A stretch of DNA of 64,000 nucleotides from Nomia melanderi (Eukaryota > Arthropoda > Insecta > Hymenoptera > Halictidae). A program made the translations under genes and the position numbers. This document shows positions 51,131 to 64,000 of the stretch, piece by piece; the stretch's first letter is position 1, and the number at the start of each line of letters is the position of its first letter. The DNA lies in the NCBI RefSeq assembly GCF_051020985.1, contig NC_135001.1, forward strand, positions 13,943,896 to 14,007,895, given 5' to 3'. A model generated the notes under the pieces. The model saw nothing but the letters and a program-made list of their open reading frames with translations. It did no database searches and was not told where the DNA came from.

Positions 51131-54100
51131 TTTCTCGTTAACGATTCACTGGAAAAAGGGAAACAATTTAAAAGTTCTTTTAGAAAACATTCTGAGTAGT
51201 AAAATTGGAGAATTTTGTTTCCTTATTAGTCTAAAAAACATTCTGAATAGTACAATTAGAACATTCTTTTTTCTTTTATATACCTGTAGTATATAATTTA
51301 CATTTATTGCAATTTTCCTGTATATGAGTAGTCGCTATAAAAAGTTTGTTGCAAAGATTAACAGTTGATAATAGGAAAACAATGCTTCATTTTAACAAGG
51401 AAGAATGGGATAATATTTATATTTATTAACTCTTTGTGTTCGATTGCGTTTTTTTCAACGTAGCAAAATTGTGAAATTAAAAATTTAATATTAAATTTTG
51501 TGTAATGTGTCAGCGTATGAAACGTTGAAATAGTTTTGACCACAAGCTTTTTCTTCGTGATTAAAGATTGAATTGTTAGGTTGTAAGAAATTTCACGCCA
51601 GAATATATTAATGTTAGAACACATCAACGCAGAGCGAAATGAAATTAAAGGGAGATAATTGTTTGACAAAGCTACTAATTTTTCGAAATGTGAACCGTGT
51701 GTGAGCGGCAAAGGCAGCGATTTAATTAACAAATTTGCTGAACGAAATTAAATACTCGAACCGTTCTATTGGCTCTCCATTTCCAATATAGCGAGTGTGC
51801 CTCGTGTACATGTAGCACACTGCGTACAGATTGATTTTTAAGTCAATCGGTTTTTATATCGATATTGCTATGACCCAGTTTGTTATTCTCACAACATAAA
51901 ACGATATCTACGAAATATTTAGTCCTTAAAATTTGTAATAATCGATCATTTGACTGGGCGACAATGTGACTTTTTCTATATATGGAACATTGTTGTAAAG
52001 GAACTACCTACAAATAAACTTCAATTATTCAAAATTCAAATTCAGAATTTTGAAAAATTTTATTTTCCAATTTTATAGACGCGAATGGACAATGTATTTT
52101 TCATTGAAACTTTGTTTTGTTATCTTTTACCATTTTCAAAACAATTCTCGGGGAAAAGAAGATTGCATTTTTTTCAGGGGTGGTTTCACTTCTTCAAAGT
52201 GAAATTCGGCAAGAAAAGAAATTGTAATGGCTTAGCTTACTCTACTTCTACACAAAGTTTCATAATTTTTGGAATTTTCGGGTTCGATACCTTTCCTTGT
52301 CAGTTACAGTAGAATTTGTCGATAATCGAACCGACTCGTTATAAGGCAGCAAAAAATTAGTTTTGATCGATTTAGTCGAATTCAAATCGAACAGCGGATA
52401 ATAGAGCCATTATCTTACTCCTTTCATAGTAAAACCTTTTCACCATCAAATTCAGGTCAGCTGACAGAATGGCGCAGGACCTCTCGTTCTTATCATATAC
52501 AAGTGACGCAATCGAACACGGGTATTTGAGCATTACCATTTTATATACATCGTATCGTCTGGTATCACTGCGTCATTTCTTTCATGGGTTATTGAAATTC
52601 GATAGAACGAAATGGCTGGTAATCTACAATGCGAATAATTTTCCAACGTTTCGCGCAAACGTGCATACGTGTGCCCTCCGTATTCCTGCGAGTCACATCG
52701 CGCCGAGCCGCTCCGTGTCGCCGTTCGTGAATTTAAAATTCACCCGTTTCGAAACCTTATATTATTAAATAAATATTTATGATAAAATCATAATGCATGC
52801 CGCACGCATAAAAACTGGCACATTTAACCTAGATTTCCACATCCAGGTTAATTATTTCTCAATAATTAGTATACTTGAACGCGTTGCACACGGCTGACTC
52901 TCTGTAAAGTATACTGCCTATTCCTTTTACCTTTATTTACCGTGCCGTTCCACGGTAAATACATCTTCCGTCGCGAAGAATGGATTTAGTAATTGTACTA
53001 ATTAAATTTATTATCGCAACGATTTATTTACTTCGACGTGATCTTCGTGTAGAAGCAACAACGTTATTTCAGTTTCATTTATCTCATTGGCCAAAATATT
53101 AAAATATTCAGATTGAATGTAAAACATTGATATCTGTAACAAGCGTTCCATTTAAAGTTAATAGGAAATGAATGGTACAATAGTAATAATAAGAGAATCA
53201 GCGGCGTGAATTTCGAGCGAGAAAGTTGATACGAAACATTGCGTGAGATACTACAACGATACCATTTAGGCTTGATTAATAAGTAATCTCTGTTCACGAT
53301 CGTTGAAAGATCGACGAAGCGAAATGCACGTCGAAGGAATAAAACAAAGAATCGCGTAAGTGTAAAACGTGGTTTCCTTTTTTTTCTCGTTCGCATTGGA
53401 AACAACTGTTGACACATGTTTCGAAAGGAATACAAGGTTGCGCCGCGAACCATGGAAACGCGCATCGTGTGTTGTGTGTAGGTCATGGAATCGTCATCCG
53501 AGTCGCCACGACCAGCCAAAGTCTTTGCAATTCTAATGACATGCATATCATATGCATATCACTTGTGACACACAAAATACAGCGAGATTTTCTTGTGACG
53601 GTGTGCGTACCTCCCGTGAAACTCGTTTCAGATTCCCGTGTGTAATTAAACTTTGCCGGGCATAATACAATAAAAATCTTTTTGCGCGTGGAATGGTGTG
53701 CAGGCAATGTTCTACTAAAAAAAAAAGAAAAAAAAGATGAGCCGCATTTTGGAAATGTATTTTTTACTTTGACAGCAGACGAAGTAATTTATATTCGGAG
53801 AACATCAAAGCACGCGAAAAGCAGAATTGCGGGTGGAATTGAATTTCATGCTTGACAGTCGCTAAAGTTAACGACATTATTTATGTTTTTATTGGACGGT
53901 GGTTTCTTTTTACGAGGGACGGACGCTTCATGGAAAAAAGTTCGTTCTGAGATTACTCTGGTGAGCCAGGAACATGGAAACACGAATTTCGAGGCGAATG
54001 GTACAAGTATTTATGCAGTACGTGTAGCTATTTAAAGAGATATAATTATTTGAAAATTTTAATCGATTGGTATCTCCAGAACACTGTAAAACTGGTTTTA

Positions 54101-54699
54101 TGCAGAAATTCGAAGAATTTATCGAGTTATAGCATTCCATCGAGTTTAGAACTATAAAACCGGTTAGGCCGAACGGAATTTTGTGCGTGATTTTCATAAA
54201 ACATTGGATTAATTGACTTGAAATTTTGGGCGTGGCCTTCCTAATAATATTTCACATCTGTTAACGAGGTATTTTTCTAATGCGAGCAATCATTTTTTAG
54301 TTATAACGAAACAATGTAGATTTTTCTCGCATGGGAGCTGTAAACTTTCATTCAATGTGCTACAATTGCGCTTATTATTAAGACAAAATATTCCTAAATG
54401 CAAACTCATTATTCAAGAACTTCACTAACACTCAATGGTATTATTATTAATATTATTATATGTAATAAAATAATAAATCTTTTTATTCGAAACAACGTGT
54501 CTATTGTACAATTTAGAAACAATCATACTGTCTCAACAACTTCAAACAATAACTAACTGTAATCAAGAAAGTCAATGTAACATGCTCAAAACTGGCTAAA
54601 CTAGTATCTATTTTCTACGATCAAGATTATCCAAAGTTTTCTTTAAATTGAAATTCGATAATCTACCTTCTTAGATTGTACTTCCAAATATATACGGTC
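51131..54699. other. Presumed intron or intergenic, no exon seen
   Basis: Frames at 51358-51732, 52469-52768 and 53079-53546 are 99 to 155 codons long but have no recognised domain, and their composition follows the local background. A mixed poly(A) tract lies at 53716-53735. Nothing else was identified. Confidence 0.4.
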
Positions 54700-55210
54700 G
54701 AGTATTACAAATATATTTGGACAATTTTCTTCTCGAGCCTCGGTTTACATTGACCATTAATCATGCAATTGAATCGGGTAATTCTGGTGTGCCCATCGAA
54801 ATTCCAGCGTGTTCAACGGCATCATGTATACTGGAAGAATTGGACGTGCAGATCCGAGATGTGCCAACAACGCTTCAGCCTCCGCGCAGTTCCCAGAAGG
54901 GCGCGAAGAATGGAGAGATCGACCTAACCGCGATTAATGCAGCAGCGCAAACAGCCTTGTGCATTCGATTTGCGGGCCCGTTGAAACATTGAAACGCGAC
55001 CTACGTTGCCTGAAAGGGCCGCGTTCCGCTGTCCTAGCCGGGGAAACCTTCCATTGTTCATGTTGCGTTTGCCCGGGCGATTTGTGCTTCGTCGTCATCA
55101 AAAATATACGCTCGAGGGAGACATTCGGAAGAACAATTTTGACATTTTAGCGAGCCATTGTGCGTCATTATGACGCGGTAATCGTGTGGCCGCGTCGTTT
55201 CATCGATCGG
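54700..55210. other. GC-rich island with open plus-strand frame
   Basis: A sharp GC-rich island in AT-rich surroundings. A plus-strand frame of 91 codons (54717-54992) and another at 54959-55150 overlap it, but I recognise no domain and see no splice sites that would join them. It may be a regulatory or conserved non-coding element, or an unrecognised exon. Confidence 0.3.
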
Positions 55211-55564
55211 TAACTCTTATATTATAGGCTCGCCACAGTCATGTGTTTGCGATGTGACATTTTTGTCTCTTTTTCTTTACCAGGACACTAATAGATCCCG
55301 GTTGAGTTTAAAAAAGAGAGTGGCAATATAAAAAAAATCCAACGTGACAAATATTCTTTGGCAAACTATGATATATTTACACGCTATGTGTCTTTTTATA
55401 CGCTGGAAACATTACAGTTGACTCGTATAAATGTTGTTTGTGTTGAACATAGTTTGTAATGATATTAAAGGTGTCTATACTGTAAGTGTTATAATTATAT
55501 AGTACACAATTATGTTTGTGTTAAGGTGAAGCGACTTAACAGGAATTAGAAGAATTATTTGATA

Positions 55565-55718
55565 CAGTCAGCCTACCATAGCGAAGCTTCCAAAAATAAT
55601 AATTTCATTATTATATTCAAAATAGATTGCATTAAGGATAAAAGTATTCGTAAATGTTTAGAATGATTACTTTTCAAAATTTTAGATTTTTGGAAGGTTT
55701 GCTATGGTTGGTTGACTG
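55565..55718. mobile_element. Short MITE with TA target duplication
   Basis: A 154-bp element has terminal inverted repeats of about 35 bp: the left begins CAGTCAGCCTACCATAGCGA and the reverse complement of the right begins CAGTCAACCAACCATAGCAA. TA flanks both sides (55563-55564 and 55719-55720). CAGT ends with TA duplication fit the Tc1/mariner/pogo superfamily. The internal 80 bases are AT-rich and non-coding. Confidence 0.85.
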
Positions 55719-56585
55719 TATGTAATAATTGTATAATTCCAAGATTTACGATATTTATTCTGTAATGATAACTTCAAGGTTGTGTAAGATATTATTAGTG
55801 ATATAAAAAATATTTTGCAATGAAATAAGTGTTTCAAAACAATTTCTAATCGTACAACAGGAACACTTGTATCCTTTATTACAGCAGCTAAATGTGACTC
55901 GCTTGTAGCTACGCAAGTGGATTATGACTCTCTTTAGTCAGACAAGTAGAACGAGGTCTGTATCCAGTTACAGGAGTAGAACTGTCCATTCCCGGTTGGA
56001 TAAATAGAATGCAGCCAATTTATGGCGACTACGATAAAATATATCGCATTTCTGTAGAGAAATGTAGATTCATATTAAAAAAAATCTTAATACAAATATA
56101 TTTGCAAATACATTTATACTGAACACTGTATTCCGGAAATTCCTTTATTTTTATTTTATCGTGCGCTGTATAAATTTCTTCAGAAAAACGTAGGTATTTC
56201 TATACCAGTGTATACTTCAAAAACATTTCTGTTGTTACTAGTCTGCAGATTTTCATTCCAAAAAGGATGCTATTTATTTACAATATCCTAATGAGAATTC
56301 CATCATATTTTAACAAAACTGGTTATCTCATTAAACTTTTTTAAATATTTTACTGAGTAAAAGTTTTGAATGCTAAGGATGTTGAAAATACGTTAAATTT
56401 AAATCAATTTTAATTATTCTGAGGTTTTTTAAAAATGACGTTTGAACTTTTCGGTCTCTTTCGAATAACTACGTCTGCATTATGCAAATATAATTGGAAG
56501 AATTATTTATTATTTTTCAAGTCGAGGTTACATTTTCGACGCGGCCGCAATTAAAAATTGATACATCGACTTTAGGCAGACACTG

Positions 56586-57254
56586 TTTGAACTTCAGTCA
56601 ATCGAGTAAAAACTGACACGTACACGCACAACACAATCGAAAGACAAAGGGCGATGCTCCATGCGTGGACTCTCCCTTCAGTGTTCTGCTACGATTTTTT
56701 CAGTTTTCAAAGTGTTCTCAATTATTTTTAAAAATAGTATTATGTACGTTTATTATTAGTAGATTTTCATAAAAATAAAGAAAATAAAATGCCAATTTAT
56801 TGTGAGATAAGTATAAATATTTGTTGTAGAATATTGCGAATAAATATAAGAACATTAAAAGAAACACTCAGTCAATTATGAATTAAACAATAATTGGATG
56901 CTGTAATAAATAATAAACGATATTCAAAATAATGGAGACATATTTGAACGTTCTTTGTAATTTTAAATGAATTACAATTGTCGACAAATATTTATTGTAA
57001 AATCTCTTTCTTTAACATTGTTAATAATAATAAGTTTTTTGTTTATACTTGAAAATTGCCTACTAACAATTCAGAAAATAACTAAGCAACAGTGTACGCG
57101 GGACTATTAAAAAAACAAGAATAGCGAAGAATAAGGCTGGAAATATCACAGCAGCTCGCTAAAAGGGATGTCCTATGTCGGGAGCATCGCCCTTTGTTTT
57201 TTTGACGATGTGTGTGCCTGCGTGTGACTGGAGCTCAGATGACTGGAGTTCAAA
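56586..57254. mobile_element. Non-autonomous element with long inverted repeats
   Basis: About 669 bp bounded by inverted arms of about 110 bp (56586-56700 and 57140-57254). The clearest match is ACAAAGGGCGATGCTCC at 56644-56660 with its exact complement at 57181-57197; outer segments begin TTTGAACTTCAGTCA and, on the other strand, TTTGAACTCCAGTCA. The interior is AT-rich and has no open frame. Target duplication and superfamily are not clear. Confidence 0.8.
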
Positions 57255-57699
57255 ATGCATGCCTGGGAAATTGAAGCTTGAATTTTCAATTGTTCGGATC
57301 TTGGGCTTGAAACCGGAAGCTTAAAAATGGTGAAAGGTTTCTTTATTTGGATTGGGGTTGTTCAATAAGAATGTATAATTACACTCCTCCCCTAATTTCT
57401 ATTTTAAGAATAACAGTTGAATTAGTATTACTAATTAATACTCGTAGCATGTATCAGTCATTCTTACAAAGTTATGTAAATTACAAAAGAATTGTTTTTT
57501 CGAATTTTCGAATATTTATATTTAATTACTAAATATAGATATAACAACTTGAGTGTTACAGAAACTTTTCGAAGGACGTAACATAAATTGATTTTTCCAT
57601 AAAACATGTTTGTTAGTCCTTGGTGTCTGTGCAGAAAAATAATAAATGAATGTATGTATATATTTCTAATATAATTAATAATAATAAATTTATAAGTAT
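57255..57699. other. AT-rich spacer, no gene seen
   Basis: Short frames only; the 61-codon frame at 57347-57532 has no recognisable feature. The end of this spacer grades into TAA-rich simple sequence. Confidence 0.4.
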
Positions 57700-57908
57700 A
57701 ATAAATAATAATAAAAATAATCCTCTGTATCTATTACTTTTTCATAGGGGGATAGAGCCAGAAGCAACTTGCTTGTTGACCAAACCATATATTTGTTCCT
57801 GATAATAAAAATAGTAACAATAAATAATAATAAAAATAGTTTTCTTCGTCTATTACATTTTTATAGGGGATAGAATCAGATGTTGATTAAACCACGTATT
57901 TGTTCCTA
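57700..57908 (+). repeat. Short tandem duplication, about 110-bp period
   Basis: Two units, about 57701-57801 and 57820-57907, each run from AATAAATAATAATAAAAATA through CTATTAC-TTTT-ATAGGGG-ATAGA to CA-ATTTGTTCCT. The units differ by substitutions and a deletion of about 10 bases. TAA-rich simple sequence lies at each unit start. Confidence 0.75.
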
Positions 57909-60900
57909 CATGTGAAGAACGATTAAAAGAAGTCTGTGAATTTATACGTGAACTGATATTCCTTCGATGTGCATATGCAGACACAGGGCAGATGTAGCGG
58001 AGAAAAATAAGTGGAGCACCGGGGACTGTGGTATGCACATTGTGATGATACGGAGCATATATTGATTTTCGAATTTTCATTGCACCGCGGAGAGTATCGA
58101 GACAAAAGTGCATTCCGTACGTTCAGGTGAACCATGCTCCTTTCAAATCTTCTCAGAAATGCATTTTGCTTGATGCATCCCGGGTATGCATCGGAATCCA
58201 CGAAATATTTAATTTAACTACCAGAGACGGATAGCCTGACATAGCGAACCACGAAATTTGATCTGTGGAATGGAACATCGTGTACAGATCCTTGTACAAT
58301 GTTTATATATCGGGTTATTCTATAAATAATGCGATTTTTCAATTGCATACACTCTGTATTTTTCGTCATGTACAATTGAATTTTGGAAGATAGAAGACCA
58401 TCGTGGACAATGACGAGAATATATTTTAGATTAAACAAATTTTGTTTATTCCAATTTTTAAATAAAGATAAAAGAAGTATAAAAAACGATTTACTTATAG
58501 GACGATCTAACAAGATAAAAGAAATATGAAGAAAACAGTTTGTTGCCAAATATGAACAGTGTCTTTTGCTGACATCTATAAAATGACATAATCGATAGCA
58601 TAGCTCGATGATGTAAGTACATAGTAGATAAGCATAAAAATGAAAATCGATGGAATGTGATATTATTCCATTTATTTTTGACGTGAATATTTTTATGAAT
58701 CCTAATATTCTAAGTGCAATGCAAGCTGTGGAAATAAGGATTTCAATCTTGTGTTTTCAATTCGTACATTGGTATTAATCAATAGACGTTAATTATGAAC
58801 TAAAATATTCATTATGTGAACTATTGATTCTATTTGATAACGGAACCACGAAGTGTAATGGAATTAATTAAATATTTTAATAAAATTAATATTTCATCTA
58901 ACAGTAAATGAGTGCAAGAAATTAATTAAAAGCATACATATATTATACATAATTTCCAGTAAACTGTCAAGCACAGTGTTTTCAAGAAAAACGTGTTGTT
59001 ACGTGGTGTGGGGATCATATTGTGTTGTTTATTAATTTCTTTCTCCGATAAAGCGTGTACGTGAAAGAAAAGCAACGAGGGCCTCTCATTTTTCACCAAC
59101 TCAATTATTCCACACCTCGCACCGTACTTTCTTAATCACGGCTCGGTATCGTTTCACGTAAATTTATTCCATAACGAACTCACTGTTCATGATTAATTGT
59201 TCTTCGGATATATATGTACTTAAAATAGAACGAAAAACGATGTTCCTGTTCTTTTCCTGTTTTAAAGCAATAACACCGTGTCTCGAGCACATTCGAGATA
59301 ACTATAAAATGATTCTTCTAGGGACAACAGATGAAAACTAAGGACTAGGTTTTTACGAGGCTGTTTTTTCAATTCACTTATAATTTTGTGTTTTGGAAAA
59401 AACGCGCCAGACATCATCGTTGTTTTAGAACTTTTCCAATTTGAATCTATTGATGAATAAATGTACTTAATGTGGCATAGTGAACATCAATTCAGAATAA
59501 TTTAATAAAATAATAATAACAATATATATAATAATTCATAGGGATCGTTCATAGAATCTTCAATATTGTCTCGAAATGAACATAGATGTACAGTTTGCAT
59601 GCTTGAACTAATAATTTAATATTAATTTATGTCTTCCAAGAGAAGAACTGATGCTTCATTTCTAAGTAGAGTAGCTTAAAATATAACGAACATGCTTGTA
59701 TTTTCCTAAATTGGGTCACTTCATTAAAAAGCTTCCTGTCTTGATGAAAAGAGGATACGTTTGCTTCAGTTCGGTGTTTTTTTTTTTACTTAGATAGTAA
59801 ACGTTTACATGGAAAAGAAGATGTCCAGATTGGACGGTGCACGCTTGAACTTGGTTAGCAATGAAGCAAATGAGGAAAGATTCAGTGACGTGGCAGATAA
59901 AATACGTCAGTGTAGGACACAGGAGTGAACCAAGAATTCCTGCTGTCATAAATACAGATAGGGTAGGTGATTTCCTATTATGCACAAGGGAGCTGATGAT
60001 GTATTACTGCTGGGAGTTCAGTTAATATCATCGAGGACGTAATTCGATAACTTGATACCATAATTACGTCATTTTCGAAGTTCTTCCTAAGAACGTGCAG
60101 TTCACTCGTTACGTCAGGATGAATAAGATTCCATTCTTTCGTTTTGGATATTCAGAATTTTTTATAGTAAGAAATATCAAATCTATTACAATGTCTACTG
60201 TACATTGCGTAGAATATGGAACATTTTAATATCAACAAATTATTACGTTTTCAAATGTGAACAATTTAATCATTGTGGCAACGAACGTTTATACAAAATA
60301 TGCTCGTTTGTAAATAAATTTAAAAAATTGAGACTGAATTCCTTCGTGGATGCTATCGAAAACGAAATCACAAAAAAACTGAAATTGTATTAAATTCTAT
60401 AAAATATTTCTCTTTGTATTTTTTTTTAAATATTCCAGACTTAATGCTTCATTTACGAAGAAATCCAACTGTTCATTTTTCTGTATTCATTGTAAGCACA
60501 GCAACGAAAATTTTCGAATATAGTTAAAGCGAAACATGGAAGATCCTGTTGCAAACGTGCCATGTTATAAGGGTACCAGCATCGAGTGACCTGTGCGTTG
60601 GATTTATGAGAGGCACGTAGCGAACAGTCGCCATTATTACCTCTGATCGAGAGCTTTGTTCGAACTCTTACAAGATATACGGAGACAGGAAATAGGACGC
60701 TCAACGTTCTAAATGAAATGTAAGCCGACAAGTGTGTGCAACTAAAAGTTATTTAAAAATCTGAAATTAAATTACAAATTCACTTAAATATGCGTGTCCA
60801 CAGACAAATTAAAAAGAACTGACACTAAACAACATACCAAATTGAAACTGAAGTTCAGCTGCACAAAATTTGATCAAAATTTCTCTCTCAAAAGTATGCA

Positions 60901-61149
60901 ACAAATTTTGTGCAAGACAAAAGAATAAAATTCTACTGTCTAATTGAAACTAATTAAACACAAAATGCACCGAAAAATTCTCAATCTTGAATAAAAAAGA
61001 GGTAGGGGAAGAATTCTCAATCTTGAATAAACTGGAAATAGGTATTGTAAGTCGTTATTTTATTATTTTTATCCAATTTCTTATATACTACCTACGTTTA
61101 CGTATGCCACGTTCAACTGGAAAGTGAAATAAGTCGTTTCGACGTTATA
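57909..61149. other. Presumed intron or intergenic, no exon seen
   Basis: AT-rich. Frames at 57853-58113, 57923-58201, 58214-58549, 59716-59985 and 60453-60731 overlap or lack domains. Nothing else was identified. Confidence 0.4.
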
Positions 61150-61600
61150 GTGGTTACAATAGGTGCTGACCGGCCAGCGAACGCGTCAACGGATACGCTA
61201 ATATGCGACGACAGTAACTATGAAGGTGAAAAGAGTTTGCACGTGAGTGGGACACGATGAATTCTCGCGTCACGCAATACGTGCTTCGATGTTTCCCCGC
61301 AATCCCCTCGAGGGAAATCTTATTCTTATTTTCTTCTTTCGCTATTGGACGCGGCTTCTCAAAAGGTTGCCTCCACCCGGTCGCGCCATGCATGAAATAC
61401 GTAACCCATAGCTTTGGGCTGATATCAGCGGCGCGGCGCAGTGCTGCCGCTTTCTTCTCTACAGCTTCACGCGGCATCGTTTCCTCAAATTCTCTGACAC
61501 GTCCCCGAGAAAAATGGACCATTGTCGTAAAAAGACCCTTCTCGGAAAGTTCAAACCCATAGGCGTAGAAAGTTCGGCTCCCGCGAGTGTGAAGTTACGT
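61150..61600. other. GC-richer CpG-containing island
   Basis: GC content rises and frames are open on both strands (61154-61522 minus, 61257-61562 plus), the usual result of composition. No domain is recognised. Possible regulatory element. Confidence 0.3.
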
Positions 61601-61683
61601 TACCCGCTTTGTCCATTAGATAGCCATCGAGGCGATATAACGAGTCGATATGCAGCCAAAACTGTGAGATCAGATTTATAGGA

Positions 61684-61725
61684 TTAACCCGTAATCATTG
61701 ATGTTGGTCCCAGAGATCAACAACG
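61684..61725 (+). repeat. Possible TTAA family A left-end fragment
   Basis: TTAACCCGTAATCATTGATG followed by TTGGTCCCAGAGATCAA resembles the left end of the copy at 39554, including a degraded version of its palindrome. Only about 40 bases align. Confidence 0.3.
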
Positions 61726-64000
61726 TAATCTCGAAGTTAATGAGCAAGTTTGTTTAGAATAAATATTGTTGACCTGCTCTTCTCCTCTAATTGATATGGA
61801 AGGTACATGTATTAGGAACAATCATAAACAAGGGTTTTCGAATTCTCTCGAAACAGTGCTTTTATTGTACCTTAAAGTACGTGTTGGTTTCATAAAGCAC
61901 TGGTATGAGTTTCTTTCACCTCAGTAGTTAAGGCTCAAATCTGATTTAATTTGATCTGATAAATAGTTTGGTTAATAATGGAAGATAACATTGTTGCTCA
62001 TTTAATCGAACTAAAGGCATAAAAACCATGTTATACTGAGTTTATTTTTTGCTTCCGAATTTAATATTATTATTAACGATATTAGTGGTTCAAAATTAAA
62101 GATTGGATCTGCAGAACGCGTTGTTCAAATCCTAATCTTATTACTGGAACTGTACTAAAGAAGAAATTATACGAGGCACTGAATAACTTTGAAACGCTTC
62201 TCAGCAAATATTCCAGCGCAATTGCAATTTGTTCATAGTTACTAAAAGTATTTCGATGCACCTCTGACACTTTAAATACTCCACATTAATCCGATGTACC
62301 AAATATTAAATTCTAATTCTATTAATTAATTCAGATTTCATAATGAAACATTAAAAGCGCCTTCGTATATTGTAATTCGAGGCAGGTTTTAAGAATTTCT
62401 GCAGTCTCTTTAAAAAAAAAAAAACATGTTTGAACTATTTCTTTTTTAATAACCCAGTGCAGATGTTACGAGAATGCTTCCTACCGAGGAACGTTTTGAA
62501 CCATTGGAATATTATTTGATGACCGAAATATGCACGGACGATTATGTTTTCAAGTGCTTCGTTTGGAAAACTTTGTTCATCTGCAGGGAGTAAATGAATC
62601 AAACCGTAACAGCTGATGAGGTTATATTTTTCCTTTCGTTTCCCCTTGACTTTTCTCCTGTTTCCTGTTTATCTTACTTCCATTCTCCAGGAGATGAAAT
62701 TCGGCGTGCGGAAGTTTGAAGATGAAAGCAGAAGTTAACAAGAATCTCGCCGAGATTGGACTGTGCCGTGGTCAGAAGGATTGGCACTAAGGCCGGGTCA
62801 CCAGTTGCCGGAAAATTCGGTAACTTTAAGAACAGAGAAGGATCCTTCTGTATAGGCTTCTTTGGCTTGGCAAAAAACTTTCGACAGAAGAAACTTCTTT
62901 ATACCACGAATTTTGGTAGATTCACTTGCGTCATTAGAGGCGTACATTAAGTAATAAGTAATGTATCGAAATGTTGATGGTCACTAATTTAGCTTTACCG
63001 TTAATGTGACTATCTTAAAATAATCTCAATTACAAGAAAAAAACTTTCAGCTTTTTTCATTCTAATTAGAATATATGATAATTTTAAGCGAAGCTACCTG
63101 CCACGTGAATTCTATTTAAAAAAGGTTAATAAATCGGTTAATCGAATGATTATTATGCGTTCGTTACGTGAAGCCTACTGTTTCCAATTTTTCTATCGAA
63201 ACAACTAAAGTAATGCCATTATAATTTCACTATGCGAAGTTGAACACATTGAACTATCTGTGCGTACTCTATTCGGAAGTTTTCTATGTATTGACTTCTA
63301 CTTTACATATTTGCAATACTTATTACAAAAAATTCATCAAAACAGAAGAAATTACATTCAAGACATTTTTTAAATAACGGATAGATCCTTGGGAAAGAAT
63401 GTTTTTACGGATCAAAGAGGGACACCTTGTGCATCCTGCATCCTGATTTAAGGATTGTTGGTAGCTTAATATGAGCGGAGATCAATTTTAGGTTTACACC
63501 ATCCGTAAATATCAACATTACGGTGAGACGCGCTGATGTGGGTGGCGATGTAGCAGACTTTACGGGTAGGGGAAAAGCTCAATCGCTCGAGGGGAACGTG
63601 AACGAACACGTTTAATAACTCTGCTGGCATACGATCGCCCACGGCGTGACACTGAAACCCATCCAACCGACCGAGTCCGGGGATCCTCTGCGAAAGTCGG
63701 CAGGAAATCCGCGGCAATATTGTCACGGGAAGCCGACCTAACCGCGCGTTATTCAAATCGCGCGATCATCGTTGAACGACAATTTAGGAAACGCCTGTCC
63801 CGCCACCATCTCGCGCAACTAGTTGCCGGATGCCGGATATGGTTTCAAAAAGGTCTTCCTTTAACGCTAGAATCACCGAACAGTTTCATAAAAAGTTGAT
63901 TGTACATCCAAACCTAGAATATTTCAATACCTCTGTATTTCGATATTACTATAAAAGAAAAAAACCAAATATCACATTCTTGTTATTTGAATATTAAATT
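61726..64000. other. Presumed intron or intergenic to window end
   Basis: No credible exon. Frames at 62082-62270, 62756-62950 and 63466-63756 are short and unassigned. A poly(A) run of 12 lies near 62412, and a GC-richer patch at about 63470-63850. Confidence 0.4.

Noticed and set aside
52275..52300. GGGTTCGATACC, resembling a tRNA B box
   Set aside because: No matching A box or cloverleaf stems upstream at the right distance.
52469..52768. Plus-strand frame starting after AG that could be an exon downstream of 46262
   Set aside because: The peptide lacks a convincing membrane helix or family similarity and no donor in suitable phase was identified.
53079..53546. 155-codon minus-strand open frame
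   Set aside because: No recognisable family; basic and aromatic residues follow from local composition and no start or splice context supports it.
57142..57160. TATCACAGC, a match to the miR-2/13 family seed region
   Set aside because: It lies in the inner arm of an inverted-repeat element whose partner arm is about 400 bases away; the rest does not match the mature miRNA and no compact precursor hairpin forms.

Overview
This is an AT-rich nuclear window from an insect. Introns are short and have GT-AG borders, the coding exons are compact, and the AT-rich background is broken by GC/CpG-rich islands. Together with TTAA- and TA-flanked miniature inverted-repeat elements, this fits Hymenoptera, perhaps a bee; the order is my inference, not something a single marker proves.

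Left end (1-10 kb) is the only gene-dense part. Two complete minus-strand genes lie head to tail. TAF1, the largest TFIID subunit, occupies 521-7669 in 18 coding exons that splice in phase into 1,891 residues. Upstream of it, SUMO (smt3 orthologue) occupies 9334-9865 in three coding exons and 92 residues. TAF1 is the scaffold of the general transcription factor TFIID; SUMO is the ubiquitin-like modifier. Both are housekeeping genes, and nothing suggests more than adjacency.

From 9.9 to 46 kb I find no convincing coding exon. The region holds a CpG-dense island (about 18.34-19.66 kb) that looks like a promoter or first-exon region, a small stop-free but isolated fragment at 20.85-21.14 kb with an SLC22-like motif, and many repeats. 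The repeats are several TTAA-bounded families (A, B, E), two other dispersed families (C, D), a large nested palindrome at 25.6-26.25 kb, a TA-flanked MITE at 26.28-26.53 kb and a 201-bp tandem duplication at 38.64-39.04 kb.

At 46082-46262 on the plus strand there is a strong candidate first coding exon: polypyrimidine acceptor, good start context, 32 full codons with three N-glycosylation sequons, and a consensus donor. It resembles the extracellular N terminus of a multi-pass receptor such as a class A GPCR. I could not find the following exons, so they are probably beyond 64 kb; the upstream desert could be its 5' intron.

From 46.3 to 64 kb is non-coding as far as I can see, with two clear inverted-repeat elements (55.56-55.72 and 56.59-57.25 kb), a short tandem duplication (57.70-57.91 kb) and GC-rich islands. 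No tRNA, rRNA, known microRNA, CRISPR or other defence system was recognised. I did not find a previously undescribed biological system; the best leads are the orphan exon, the nested palindrome and the chain of abutting TTAA elements.
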